The notes beneath the pieces were generated by a model that was not told the origin of the DNA, did no database searches, and saw nothing but the letters and a program-made list of their open reading frames with translations. A DNA stretch of 64,000 nt, from NCBI RefSeq assembly GCF_011386835.1, contig NC_088795.1, positions 12,567,441 through 12,631,440 of the forward strand. The letters run 5' to 3'. The translations under genes were made by a program, and so were the position numbers. This document shows, one piece after another, positions 11,650 to 21,579 of this stretch; position 1 is the stretch's first letter; every line of letters starts with the position of its first letter. The stretch comes from Chrysemys picta bellii. Taxonomy: Eukaryota; Chordata; Testudines; Emydidae.

Positions 11650-11910
11650 ACATAAGAACGGTCATACTGCATCAGACCAAAGGTCCATCTAGTCCAGTAT
11701 CCTGGATTACAACAGTGGCCAGTGGCAGGTGCCCCAGAGGGAATGAATAGAACAGGTAATCAAGTGATCCGTCCCCTGTCGCCCGTTCCCATCTTCTGGC
11801 AAGCAGAGGCTAGAGACACCATCCCTGCCTATCCTGGCTAATAGCCATTGATGGACCGATCCTCCAGGAATTTATCTAGGTCTTTTTTTAAACCTTGATA
11901 TTTTTATACC
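11650..11910 (-). mobile_element. CR1-like LINE 3' fragment
   Basis: CATAAGAACGGTCATACTGC, CAGACCAAAGGTCCATCTAG and GGCTAATAGCCATTGATGGA belong to a repeat I recall as very common in turtle and crocodilian genomes. Diverged relatives occur at 45275-45378 and 53615-53700. The assignment to CR1 is from memory. Confidence 0.6.
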
Positions 11911-11989
11911 CTGACCTTTTCTGATGACAAAGATCGAGCCAAGTGCCAACAACTAAGAAACAGAACACATCATTTTTTTAAGCATATAG

Positions 11990-11995
11990 TTTAAT
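11990..11995 (-). terminator. CXCL8: Probable poly(A) signal ATTAAA of CXCL8
   Basis: Minus-strand ATTAAA followed by a TG-rich stretch (GATGTGTTCTG). No canonical minus-strand AATAAA was seen between the stop codon and this site, so the choice is tentative. Confidence 0.45.
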
Positions 11996-12649
11996 GTAAA
12001 ACTGATTGAATTCCAACATTCACAGGAATGAGAAAATTGCAACATGAGCCTCAACATTTTTCCATTCATCGAACAAAATAAATAAAATAATTAACATAAC
12101 AAAATCCTAACACACACAACAGCAGGAATGTGAAATATTGTATCTTCATAAGGAATTAGCATATTAGAAAAAATCCAGATGAATCAAAATCACTTCAATA
12201 AATAGTTTTTTTTTCTACTCAAATATTAACTTTTTAAATAGCGAGCGAGATATTAAGACATTGATGTGCTATAGCACAATAACTAATGCTCTCCAAATGA
12301 CAGCACTTTGGCCGCTTCATTTCGGAAAGCCACAAAATCCCAGTCAGTAGCTAGCCTCAGGCTGGCTATGACTCATGGTGCTGTTGATGCAACATACCAG
12401 TGCAGGGGAGGGGTAACTGTTGCCAGTTTACTGCTCTCACAGCGAAAGAGCAAGGCTTAGAATAAATACAGCTGCGCTGCAAGTGCATTGCACTCATACA
12501 ACCCTGTTCAGCTGAAGTGGTTTCCAAAGGGTTTTCATTTCCCTCAGCAAATCACTTTTCCCTATCCAGTGTTTTCACCTTCAGAAAGTGGCATATCCCA
12601 TGGACAACTGAGCCTTTTTTTTTAAAATAAATATCTTTCTTAAAATGAT

Positions 12650-12690
12650 GCGCCTCAATAAATAAATACATAAATAGAAAATAGATACTG
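12650..12690 (-). promoter_or_regulatory. CXCL8: AU-rich element cluster (ARE) in the CXCL8 3' UTR
   Basis: On the minus strand this reads TATTTATGTATTTATTTATT, with overlapping ATTTA pentamers. Class II AREs of this kind are bound by TTP/KSRP/HuR family proteins and make inflammatory mRNAs short-lived. The block sits about 130-165 nt after the stop codon. Further ATTTA-rich stretches lie near 12620, 12195 and 12075. The TATTTATGTATTTATTTA core matches my memory of the human CXCL8 ARE. Confidence 0.8.
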
Positions 12691-12815
12691 CTAGCTGGAG
12701 TCTGCCTGAAAACATGTTAACAGAAGGAGGTGGGCTGCTTGCAGATGGACTGGCATTTTCACAGAGATGTTTCCTTCAAGGGGAAACATCAGTGATTTTT
12801 CTTCTTTGGCTTCTC

Positions 12816-13911
12816 TCAGCGTTTTGCCTCACCATTGGCTTGCGCTCTGTAAAGAAGGGGAGAAAAGGAATAGTTTAGAAACCTGTTCATGGAACAATTA
12901 CTAGTTAGAACATGAGAACTCTTAGCCTGCTCTCAACCATATCAGTGAAACTTCTTTCACTTTGACATATATCAGGGGGTAGCCATGTTAGTCTGTATCT
13001 ACAAAAACAACAAGGAGTCTGGTGGCACCTTAAAGACTAACAGATTTATTTGGGCATAAGCTTTCGTGAGTTAAAACCTCACTTCTTCGGATGTAACTAC
13101 TTTGACATAGTTACTCTTGGTTCACACCAGAGGAAAATCAGGTGGTGGTGGTGGGGGGAGGGGCTGGTTTTTCAGAAGCACTGAGCACCTGTGAGTCCAA
13201 TTGTCTCCAGAAAGAGTTGCAGCTGCCCAGTATATGTGGCCATTATCAATGACTTCCCCAAGCTCACACAGGAAGTCTGGGGCACAGCAGGGAACAGGAA
13301 GAACCTAGTTCCATAATCTAACCACTAGGCCACCTTTAAGGTAGGATATGGTGATTATTTACTGGATTGAGAGAGACAAGTTTTGGGAAAGATTACTGTG
13401 CCCTGAGAAGAAGTAACTCTTAAGCAGCTTGTGCTAAGGAACCACCTAGTTATTCTTTTAAAATAATTTTTCATGAAATTGTTCTGAGAATGAATGACTC
13501 ACTTGTCCAAAATTGCTTTAATGATGATCTTCACCCATTGAGCAGTGGGATCCAAACACACTTCTCTGCCGTCCTTAAGAGTAGCGCTGCAAAGAAGGAA
13601 AACAAAGGTCAGGCATCTATCGACTTGGTGGACTCTGTGAACTCTCATCAGGGTATCTTTCAACCTTTTAAAATACAGGCATGGCTGGTGTCAATTGACA
13701 TAGTTCCACTGACTTCACTAAAGAGCTACTCCACTTTATACTAGTGGAGGATCTGGCCCTACATCATTTGTTTGCTTTAAAATGTTCCAGGTATGCAAAA
13801 AAAAAAAAAAACCAACCAACCAACCAAAACCTCCCTCTCTCTCTCTCTCTATATATATGCCTTCATTTTTTTTAATATTGCCTGGTATCTCTCTCTCGCT
13901 CTGTACATGTG

Positions 13912-13958
<47 letters not shown>

Positions 13959-15633
13959 CTTTGTCTGCATTGGTATTGCTTTTTACATAAAGGGCTGAAT
14001 CCTGCATTCCTCCATCAGGGAAACCACTTATGGACTCAGTGGAAAATTTTCAGTGGGAGTCTTGCCTGCAGAAGGACTGGAGGAATTGGGTTGAAAGGTT
14101 GTATTGGGGATTAATAATTTTTCCTGCCCTTCCAATGCAGGTTCTAGCACTCTATAGATAATGCCCATTATTCCCCATGGGGATTTGTATTTCCACCCCA
14201 GAGATGCTCGCCGCTATGAAAAGCAAAGTGCAATACCTAAAATAACGTCCTTAGAAAGAATTAAAATCACTCTTAGGGAGTCTCCCTGGGTGGTGTGGGC
14301 CTGCTAGTGCTCCCCACCCCTTTGAAAACTCCCGGACCAGCACAATGCAAAGCTGTTTGCTCCTAGTTTAGCAGCAGGTAGAATTTTGCAAAACTACTTA
14401 CATGATTTCAGTGTTCTGGCAGTGAGGTCCGCTCGGGGTCAGCTTCACATCCCGAATGTTCCTGGGACGGATGAAGTTGGAATGCAAGTTGATGCACTGG
14501 CATCGGAGCTCATTCCCCATCCTTGCCAGACTCATCCCTGGAAAAGAATAAGAATTGTGTCGGGTTAGCTGAGTATCTCGCCATCTATACATGTGAAGCA
14601 GAGCGCTTGGTTTTGCTTGATCAGACATGCTTGCTCTGTTTTTTCACAAGGGTCTTGGCTAAAAGGTTACCTTGGTCCTCACCTCTAAAACCTAATTATG
14701 AAAAGGTATGGAGAGCGCTTGTTGCTGCTGCAAAACAATGACAGGTTTCAGAGTAGCAGCCATGTTAGTCTGTATCCGCAAAAAGAACAGGAGTACTTGT
14801 GGCACCTTAGAGACTAACAAATTTATTAGAGCATAAGAAGAAGTGGGCTGTAGTCCACGAAAGCTTATGCTCTAATAAATTTGTTAGTCTCTAAGGTGCC
14901 ACAAGTACTCCTGTTCTTTCTGCAAAATAATGTTTGGATTTGTTTTTTAAAGACAATTCTAAGTCACCAGTGGTGTTGGGTTTTTTTTGTTTTGTTTGTT
15001 TTTTAACAGAATCTAGCCAAGCCCTTACTTGGCTAGATTCTGATCTAGTTACAATGATGATGAGCCTAGATTTAAAATCATGTAACTGAGAATAAGATCT
15101 GCCCCCTTGCTTTTCATCCGTTTTGAGGACTCTCTCTGATCATGTTCTGTGCTCCTATTGCTTATTCCCCACTCCAAGTTGCATCTTCCTACGTTTGAGA
15201 CAACGTGGTGTCACAAACAGGTTGATGACCTCATGCAGGGAAGAAGCAAGAGGCGCAGATGAACGTTATAATCAGACGAGCCCGCCTTCACTCAAATGTC
15301 TTTAGAACCAGGGGAAAAGCAGATAGTGAAAATGAGGCAGAAGCATAACTTTCTATAGCAAAGAGACTATTTCTCAAAATTTTCCACCAGGTGTCAGCAG
15401 CTCTTCAGAGCAGTGACTGATTTACAGCTCTCTCTCCAATGAAGATCGTTTGGAAAAAGTTTTAACAAGACCTCAACTTTTTAAAAATAAGCCTAAGACT
15501 GTCTCTCCGTGCATAATAGGCACATAACTAAAGCCAAGTCAGTTGAGCCCGAGGAAGGATTTTGCTTACCTTCTGACACCGCTGCGTAGGTTAGGAAAAG
15601 AGCCAAGACAGCAACAACCAATTTGCAGCTCAT
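12816..15633 (-). CDS. CXCL8: CXCL8-like ELR+ CXC chemokine, four exons
   Basis: Secreted neutrophil chemoattractant acting through CXCR1/2-type receptors. Coding exons (minus): 15633-15570 (64 nt), 14537-14402 (136), 13586-13503 (84), 12846-12816 (31). Phases are 1, 2, 2 and all introns are GT-AG. The 104-aa product has a signal peptide (residues 1-22, [20 protein letters not shown]), ELR at 31-33, CQC at 34-36, and the partner cysteines C61 and C77. It continues with [17 protein letters not shown] and a C-terminal helix ending [29 protein letters not shown] and [13 protein letters not shown] closely match my memory of chicken CXCLi2. The ATG at 15633 is chosen because an upstream in-frame start (15786) lies before the TATA-defined start site. 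The frame is intact and all key residues are present. A tandem paralogue is inferred just left of the window. Confidence 0.95.
12970..13098 (-). mobile_element. Penelope-like 3' tail inserted in CXCL8 intron 3
   Basis: GGGGGTAGCCATGTTAGTCT followed by GTGGCACCTTAAAGACTAAC and AAGCTTTCGTGAG is the 3' tail of the Penelope-like family. It is flanked by a perfect 11-bp duplication ACTTTGACATA (12959-12969 and 13099-13109). Confidence 0.85.
13190..13341 (-). mobile_element. MIR-like SINE in CXCL8 intron 3
   Basis: On the minus strand it reads GGCCTAGTGGTTAGATTATG, then CCTGTTCCCTGCTG, then TGTGTGAGCTTGGGGAAGTC. This corresponds to the MIR tRNA-like head (TAGTGGTTA box A) and core. It is old and diverged. 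Confidence 0.6.
13796..13952. repeat. Compound microsatellite in CXCL8 intron 2
   Basis: Consecutive poly-A (13797-13812), (CCAA)n, (TC)n and, after a gap, (GT)n(TA)n with TA repeats from about 13919 to 13952. It is probably length-variable. Confidence 0.9.
14741..14919. mobile_element. Fold-back Penelope-like 3' tail in CXCL8 intron 1
   Basis: Two oppositely oriented copies of the Penelope-like tail lie head to head. The left arm (about 14782-14838) is a perfect inverted repeat of the right arm (about 14863-14918), with spacer AAGAAGTGGGCTGTAGTCCA and a few more bases between. A 13-bp target duplication CTGCAAAAYAATG (Y = C left, T right) flanks it at 14728-14740 and 14920-14932. Confidence 0.88.
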
Positions 15634-15731
15634 GATGAGAGGCGAGGCGAGCTTTTCTCCTTGATTCTGCTGGCTCTGCGTGCTGGGAAGGAGCAGTGAG
15701 CTCTCTTGTTGTCTCGGAAGATTTCTGATGT
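15634..15731 (-). other. CXCL8: CXCL8 5' untranslated region (inferred)
   Basis: About 100 nt between the ATG and a start site predicted some 25-30 bp downstream of the TATA box at 15761-15754. This is close to the human CXCL8 leader length as I recall it. The exact start is inferred. Confidence 0.55.
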
Positions 15732-15753
15732 CTGAGCTGTGTAACCCAACCCC

Positions 15754-15761
15754 CTTATATA
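15754..15761 (-). promoter_or_regulatory. CXCL8: TATA box TATATAAG of CXCL8
   Basis: Minus-strand GGTATATAAGGGGG, about 120 bp upstream of the ATG and 46 bp downstream of the NF-kB site. It is the expected core promoter element of an inducible chemokine gene. Confidence 0.85.
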
Positions 15762-15800
15762 CCGTCCGGGGCGTGCGAGGCAGCACCGTGTTTGGATTGT

Positions 15801-15816
15801 GTCAGAGGAAATTCCC
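15801..15816 (-). promoter_or_regulatory. CXCL8: NF-kB site in the CXCL8 promoter
   Basis: Minus-strand GGGAATTTCCTCTGAC contains the kB decamer GGGAATTTCC. The extended block GGAATTTCCTCTGAC matches the human CXCL8 promoter as I remember it. GGCTTGCACGCTTT just upstream (15830-15817) sits where the C/EBP site lies in mammals but is a weak match. Confidence 0.85.
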
Positions 15817-15842
15817 AAAGCGTGCAAGCCGCTATCATCAAA

Positions 15843-15853
15843 TGAGTCACGTG
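15843..15853. promoter_or_regulatory. CXCL8: AP-1 site overlapping an E-box
   Basis: TGAGTCA (15843-15849) is a perfect AP-1 element, overlapped by CACGTG (15848-15853). Order and spacing (AP-1, C/EBP-like, NF-kB, TATA) follow the mammalian CXCL8 promoter. In the left paralogous copy the E-box is altered at window bases 1-6. Confidence 0.75.
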
Positions 15854-16412
15854 ACTGTGGGTAAAATCCCTTCCTAGATGACCCTGAAATTAGTTATCCT
15901 TCCAATCAAGCTCCTTATCAATGAATTAAATATAAAAGATCTACAACATCGCCGTGTAGTTAGCTCAGTGTAACCGGTGACTTTCTTCTTCTTATTCTTT
16001 TATGATTAATTTGACTGTCACGTTCTATTCTTTTGTCTTATCATGTGGCGAGTTAAGAAGACATTCAACTCGTGACTTTCCCCGAGCATTTCTTCGGGGG
16101 GGGGGGGGGGCGGGGGGAGAGTAGAAATGAACTATGCTTTAAATCCAGTGGCCAGTCTCACACGCAGCTCTCTCTCTCTCTCTGTCTCTAGATATATATA
16201 TTTCTCTTTTTGAATGTGGAGTTAGCTCCTACTTTTCTCCTTACATTGATTCTGAACACCTGAAATCGTGGCCCCACTGAAATCAAGGTCAAAACTCCAT
16301 ACCGACTTCAATGGGGCCAGGAGTTTTGACCCTCTATTTGTAGGATATAGTCTTATTCCCTGGCATTTTTTCCTCCCTGCCCTAACCAGGCGTTTTCCTC
16401 TAACACAATAGT
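15849..16412. repeat. Duplicated CXCL8 promoter-upstream segment, right copy
   Basis: Homologous to 1-554 (see that entry). The copy includes a 15-G tract followed by C and 6 G (16096-16117) and a TC/TA-rich stretch (16167-16200), both absent from the left copy. Homology ends at TAACACAATAGT, three bases before the target duplication of the hAT element at 16423. Confidence 0.88.
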
Positions 16413-16422
16413 CTCTTATGAG

Positions 16423-16649
16423 CAGGGCCGACTCCAGGGTTTTGGCCGCCCCAAGCAGCAAAAAAAAAAAAAAAAAAAAAAAAGCCGCGATCGTGATCTG
16501 CGGTGGCAATTCGGCGGGAGGTCCTTTGCGCCGAGTGGGAGTGAGGGACCGTCCGCCAAATTGCCGCCAAATAGCTGGACGTGCCGCCTCCCTCCGGAGT
16601 GGCCGCCCCAAGCACCTGCTTGCCAGGCTGGTGGCTGGAGCCGGCCCTG
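16423..16649. mobile_element. hAT non-autonomous element with internal poly-A
   Basis: Terminal inverted repeats CAGGGCCGACTCCAG and CTGGAGCCGGCCCTG, with a perfect 8-bp duplication CTTATGAG (16415-16422, 16650-16657). The interior holds A24 (16460-16483) and a GC-rich part with inverted GGCCGCCCCAAGCA blocks. No coding capacity. Confidence 0.92.
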
Positions 16650-16657
16650 CTTATGAG

Positions 16658-19600
16658 GATGAAACTTCTCAACTGGCCAGTTTTCTGGGAAAGGCGTTGG
16701 GCTGTGATTTTTCAAGCTGCCTGCAAGGGTTTAGATACCCAATTCCAGGCTGCTTTGAAAATCTCAGGTGTGTCAGCACCTCAGTACCCTGAAGTACCTC
16801 TGGAAATGTGACCCCAACAGACTGTACAGAGGAAAGAATGGAACTGATGGCAACAAAGTGTTGCCAGAGTAAACATACACACACACACACACACACACAC
16901 AGAGGAATAATTTTCTCTCTCTCTCTCATTTCTTTCAATTGCAATAATCTTGATAAGCAACATAGATATCACACGTCTGCCTGAATTATGTTTATCTCCT
17001 TTAGGGATTTCAGTTGTTTGTGATTTAAAGAAATTACTATGTTTTTTGTGGGGTGTGTTTGAAAAGGAAAACACGGGGCTGAACCCCGATCTGTTGCATG
17101 ATCCACCATGGAGGGTTGGCAGAGCATTCTGGGCTACATGTCATTAGCAGAAATGGATCGATTTCAGATGCAACTAGGGGCACCCTCAGGCTAACTGCAG
17201 CCTTGATGCTTGTGCCTTCCCCAGACTGGCCCCACGATGATTTTCTTCTATCCTGACGCATCGCTCCCTGGTTCTCCAGTGTGTAGCGAAGCACAGTCTG
17301 CAGAGCATGTCAAGTGTAGTATTTATGATGTTCTTAAACACTTGTCACTGTTTCCGCATCATCATTCAACGCATGGTGCTAAAATCCCTCTCCCATTTCG
17401 CTGCCGCTTCTCCGATTTCTGCGTGGAAATCAATTAAATCCTGGGAAACGCAAGTCATTCTGTGAATGCAGGAGAGAGGCACAGATATTCCAAGATGCTG
17501 AAGGTTGTTATGCTGGGTATTTTTTTTTTTTTTTTAACATTTGATTAAATTAACACTGGCTTGACCACGCTCTCTGGTGTGAGCTGTATTTCCTGAGATG
17601 TGACATGTATATCCTCAGATTGCCAAGATACTGACTTTATTGGCCTAGATCGTCAGTTGGTGAATATCAGCATAATAGTGTATGTTAATATTTTCGTGTA
17701 TATAAACCTCTTTGTCAGCCAGCTACTTCTGTGTGATAGCAGGCAACCAATAGAGTGGATTTCTATCACACCCGCCTCATTTTTTTTTTAAGATCTGGGA
17801 GTCACAGCCACTCCTGAGCTCTAACCCTGGGAGAACCATCCCTTCCCTCTCCTCCCCAGCACCCTCACACAGCTGTGGGAGAGGGAGCTCCTCCGAACTC
17901 TGGCGTCACCTGCTTCCCCCACCCCAGCCAAGGGGATTGGCACCAGCAGAGTCTCCATTCCCTGTTGCTGAAGTCAGGAAGGGCGTCTGGGCCAGCACTG
18001 CCAGTGGGGGGGGAAACTATCAGCACTCGCCCCCGCTGCCTGCTCCCACTTTCCCAGCAAAGCCAAATTGCCCAGGGGAAAGGAGCAGTAGTGCTGAAAG
18101 CCGCCTTTCTTCTGTGGGGCTAGAGGAGGGAGAGACTACTGAGAAGACGGTAGGAAATGAAGACCCACCCTCCCCCACTCCTATTCCCCCTCCCCACCCT
18201 TTTGTCCCACATGAGGGCGGGGGAGAGGAAGGGTTCTCCCTGCCCCTAGGTCAAAGGCCTCAGTCTTCCTCCTCCTCCTCCCAGCCTCAGCCTTGTCTAA
18301 GAAAACGCAAGAACTGAGGAAAATGTTGGCCAAGAGTCTGGTTCCACAGAAGGAGATTTAGTGTTTCCAGCTCTTGCCCTTCCCTCTCAAGTGTTGGTTT
18401 GAGCGGGGCCAGGATTTGACCTTTGGTGTTTTTCTTCAATCTCCAGCTCTTGGAGTCAGGAGACTATACAATAATCCCAGCTGTAATTTCATTTCACAGC
18501 GACTCCAACCGTCACCCAGAATCCTCCTAACCTCCGTAGGCAGTGAGTCCCAACAATCTAGTAATCTGGGTACTTAGTACTTAATCTGATAGCTGGTAGT
18601 TAATTTGTTTGTATTTAGTAGCTAGTGTACTTGTTACTGTTTGAAGTAGCTTGTTAGTTAAGGGCCCTGGGGTGAGATTAGCTTGCAAAGCTTTTCTTCC
18701 CATCGTAAAAGATTCTTCAATCCAGGTTCTCAGGGACAATTGCACAGACACGCATTACATAAACAGACACGGCGATCAGGCCTTCTTTGCCAAGAAGCCA
18801 GGCAACTTTTGGGCGTGGTGCATTCAGCATCACATGAATGTCCCAGCTCTTCTCCTCGCAGGAGAGAAAAACAGTCTAACAAACTACTGAGCAGGAAACT
18901 GTACTCATTCCACCAATGGGAACTGAAAAATTCAATACTAAATTTTCCAAGAACGTGGACTTCCCCAGACAGACTTATCTGCGACAGTTCAAAACAGGAA
19001 ATGTCTGATATTTTGTGCTCAAGCAGAAAAGTGACCTGGAGCTCTAGCAGACATATTCTTGAGTTGGTCACACACACACCATTTACACCAATTCAAAGGA
19101 TGTTACAGAAAATAAGGCAAGAAAAGGCTTGAGTTATACAGGTGGATCCCCCTGGGCCTTACCAGTTTTGATTCTCAGATCTACTGTTACTGTCAAATTG
19201 CCAATTTATCACACTCCCAGTTCAGGAAGATTATCTGCAGGTCAGTGTTCTATTGCTGTAGCATTAATTGGCTCTTATCTTTAAAGCACTCAGGACTTCC
19301 TGTCTCTTCAATCCAAGTCCATTGGGCAGCAATATCTGCCTTTCTTCCTCCAGTAGAGAGAGGTAGACTTTTCTCTCCTCAATCAGAGAACAGGGCTTGA
19401 TTGCGTTTTTCTTCCTGTGCGAGAGATCACTCCAATATAGGACTTAAATATAGTGCTTTCTTCACATATTTTTTTCACATGGATAGAGTAACTACAAGAC
19501 CACATCTATAATTTAATCCTAAAAGTACTATCAGATTTTCATATCAAACACTTCATTCATTTACCAGTTTTCCCCCTAAAAACTCCATTCTTCACCTTCT

Positions 19601-19919
19601 GACACTAAATGACATGCTTTCGAAGTGAGGTCATAAGTTTTTATTAGGTAGAACTAATCTTTTCCTAAAACATCCAGACTTTCCATTGTTCACAGTAATA
19701 TTTTTTCATCACTAAGACTTTCAAAATGGGTAGGGGGATTGTTTTGGAATTGCTTATGATATTAATAAGAATAATCCTCTGTCCAACATTTGACCTCACT
19801 CCACCAGAAATCAAGCTGTGTGGATAGCATGCTTACATTGGCCTTTCAGTACTGGAAATATGTGGAGCAGCTGCCTGGTCTTGGGCTCATACATTTGTCA
19901 AACACTATTGGTCACTCCT
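16658..19919. other. No recognisable gene; (AC)n at 16875-16900
   Basis: Holds a (CA)13 microsatellite at about 16875-16900, a T16 tract near 17521 and a low-complexity C/T-rich part at 17800-18300. The open frames at 17937-18317 and 18683-19132 (plus) show no domain and no convincing splice context. Confidence 0.45.
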
Positions 19920-19924
19920 TGGAG

Positions 19925-20012
19925 ATCTGGATAATATTTAGTCCTGCCATGAGTGCAGGGGACTGAACTAGATAACCTCTGAAGGTCCCTTCCAGTCTTA
20001 CAATTATGATCT
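19925..20012 (+). mobile_element. CR1 LINE 3' tail
   Basis: TAGTCCTGCCATGAGTGCAG followed by GGGACTGAACTAGATAACCT, then AGGTCCCTTCCAGTCTTACA and a short ATTATGATCTGA end. This is the CR1 3' terminus in the plus orientation. Confidence 0.75.
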
Positions 20013-20960
20013 GACCCTTTGTTCAGAAGAGCTGTTTTGCAATATCTTCTCAGATAACTCCTAGCTCCCAGGTACTTAAAGGTGACTCCTGACTAATCAC
20101 CTTACGTAGCTCTTGAAGATGCTCTGCACATGTGGCTCTCGCAACCCACCCTCCATCCAGACAGCTCAGAGTCTTACCCATGAGGATTCTGGGCAGTGAA
20201 GGAACTGACTAGCGGGGTTGGGGTTGCTGTGCCTTCATGCTTGGGGTGGGGATGAAGGCACGCAGGGTGCATGTGTGATCACTGCTGGCCACTGCTAGTG
20301 AAAATGTTCCAAACTCCTGTGCTGGGGCATGTGGACACTGTAAGTGAGAGCAACGTGCAGTAATTTCAATGAACCACTGCCGGATAACTAACCCTTCTTT
20401 ACATTTATTTAACGGCTGGAAGGTCAAGGGGAGTTACTTGAACCTTGGAAAGCCCAGACGGCTATAGAACTCAAGCTTTCTCTGACAGTGCTGGAATTAG
20501 CTAACCCTCGATCAAAGTTTGTTTTGAAATTGTCATAATTATATAACGCAGTATTTGTGTAAATAAAGCTATCCCATACAGCTCAAGACGTGAATGATCG
20601 TGGAGGATGTATTGTTAATGATTAGCCAATATGATGTATAGATACAGCACTAAGCAACTATCACTTGTAAATCGTCACCTTTTGAGCAATGTAGCTATCA
20701 TCTGGGCAAACAAGCATCCTCTAAGGAGAGCGACAGCTATGCCTCATGGTGATGAGAGAGAGAAGCAAAGATGTTTCCCTTACAAGGTGCAGAAATAACG
20801 GGATAGGCAAGAAGGTTCCCCAGAAACTATTTTGCAATGGAAAATTAGGTATTTTAAAAAATTCATGAATAGTGCCTGGTTTCTGTGGAAATTTTCAACT
20901 TTTTGTGGAAAAAACAATTACCCTAAAACTACGGGAAAAAATGGTTTTGGGCTAAAAACC
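20013..20960. other. No recognisable gene
   Basis: AT-rich sequence without recognisable coding or repeat signal. Confidence 0.4.
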
Positions 20961-21252
20961 AAAATGTTTTGATTAGAAAATCTCACTGCAATGCCTCATG
21001 GGAGCTGTAGATTAGGTGCCTCATGCTCCTCAGAGCCCCCCTCCACCCCGCTGGATTTTCCCTCTTATGATGCACCAAGTCCAGGCAATTCTCCCGGATG
21101 CACCACCCAGCTTACCAAAAGGGGAGACATCACTGGGGATGTAGTCTGGCCAGGTCGTGCAGCCTACAGAGGAAAATGGCAGCTTGAGGCACCCAATCCA
21201 CAACTCCCAATAGGCAGTGCCTACACAGACATTTCCTAATCAAAGTATTTTT
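20961..21252. mobile_element. Palindromic MITE with about 55-65 bp inverted ends
   Basis: The left arm (20962-21015; TTTGATTAGAAAATCTCACT, ATTAGGTGCCTCA) pairs with the right arm (21184-21251; TGAGGCACCCAATCC, CCTAATCAAAG). The 82-aa frame inside (20991-21239) is a by-product. Confidence 0.6.
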
Positions 21253-21579
21253 GTTTTCAGTTGCAATATTTTGGCTTTTGATTTTATTTAACCAAAAACT
21301 TGATTTTCCTCCAGGCAGCAAAATCCCTATTTTCCAACTAGCTCTAAGAAATAACTTTTTCATTCCTGTATTTGATCTTCTATCAAATCTAAGATTTTCA
21401 CTAACTTGCTGTAGATGTATTTCATGTCTGGCAGTTAACATATAACAACTGTTCTATATGAAACACAGAGGATGAAACAAAAAGACTCCGTTGAAGGGAA
21501 AGTACTGCCTGGTGCTCTTGAAAGAAACATTTCTGTCCTATTGATTAAGGCAGGTGACACATGGTGTGAGTATCTATCT

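Larger units (their letters stand above)
11965..12815 (-). other. CXCL8: CXCL8 3' untranslated region
   Basis: Runs on the minus strand from the TGA at 12818-12816 to a likely poly(A) site near 11970, where ATTAAA lies at 11995-11990. It is AT-rich with many ATTTA pentamers. Its length of about 850 nt is somewhat shorter than the long human CXCL8 3' UTR. The exact end is inferred; no transcript evidence is available. Confidence 0.6.

Noticed and set aside
15493..15786. 97-aa start at 15786 as the chemokine N-terminus
   Set aside because: That ATG lies upstream of the TATA box and would bury the signal peptide; MSCKL at 15633 has the expected signal and exon length.
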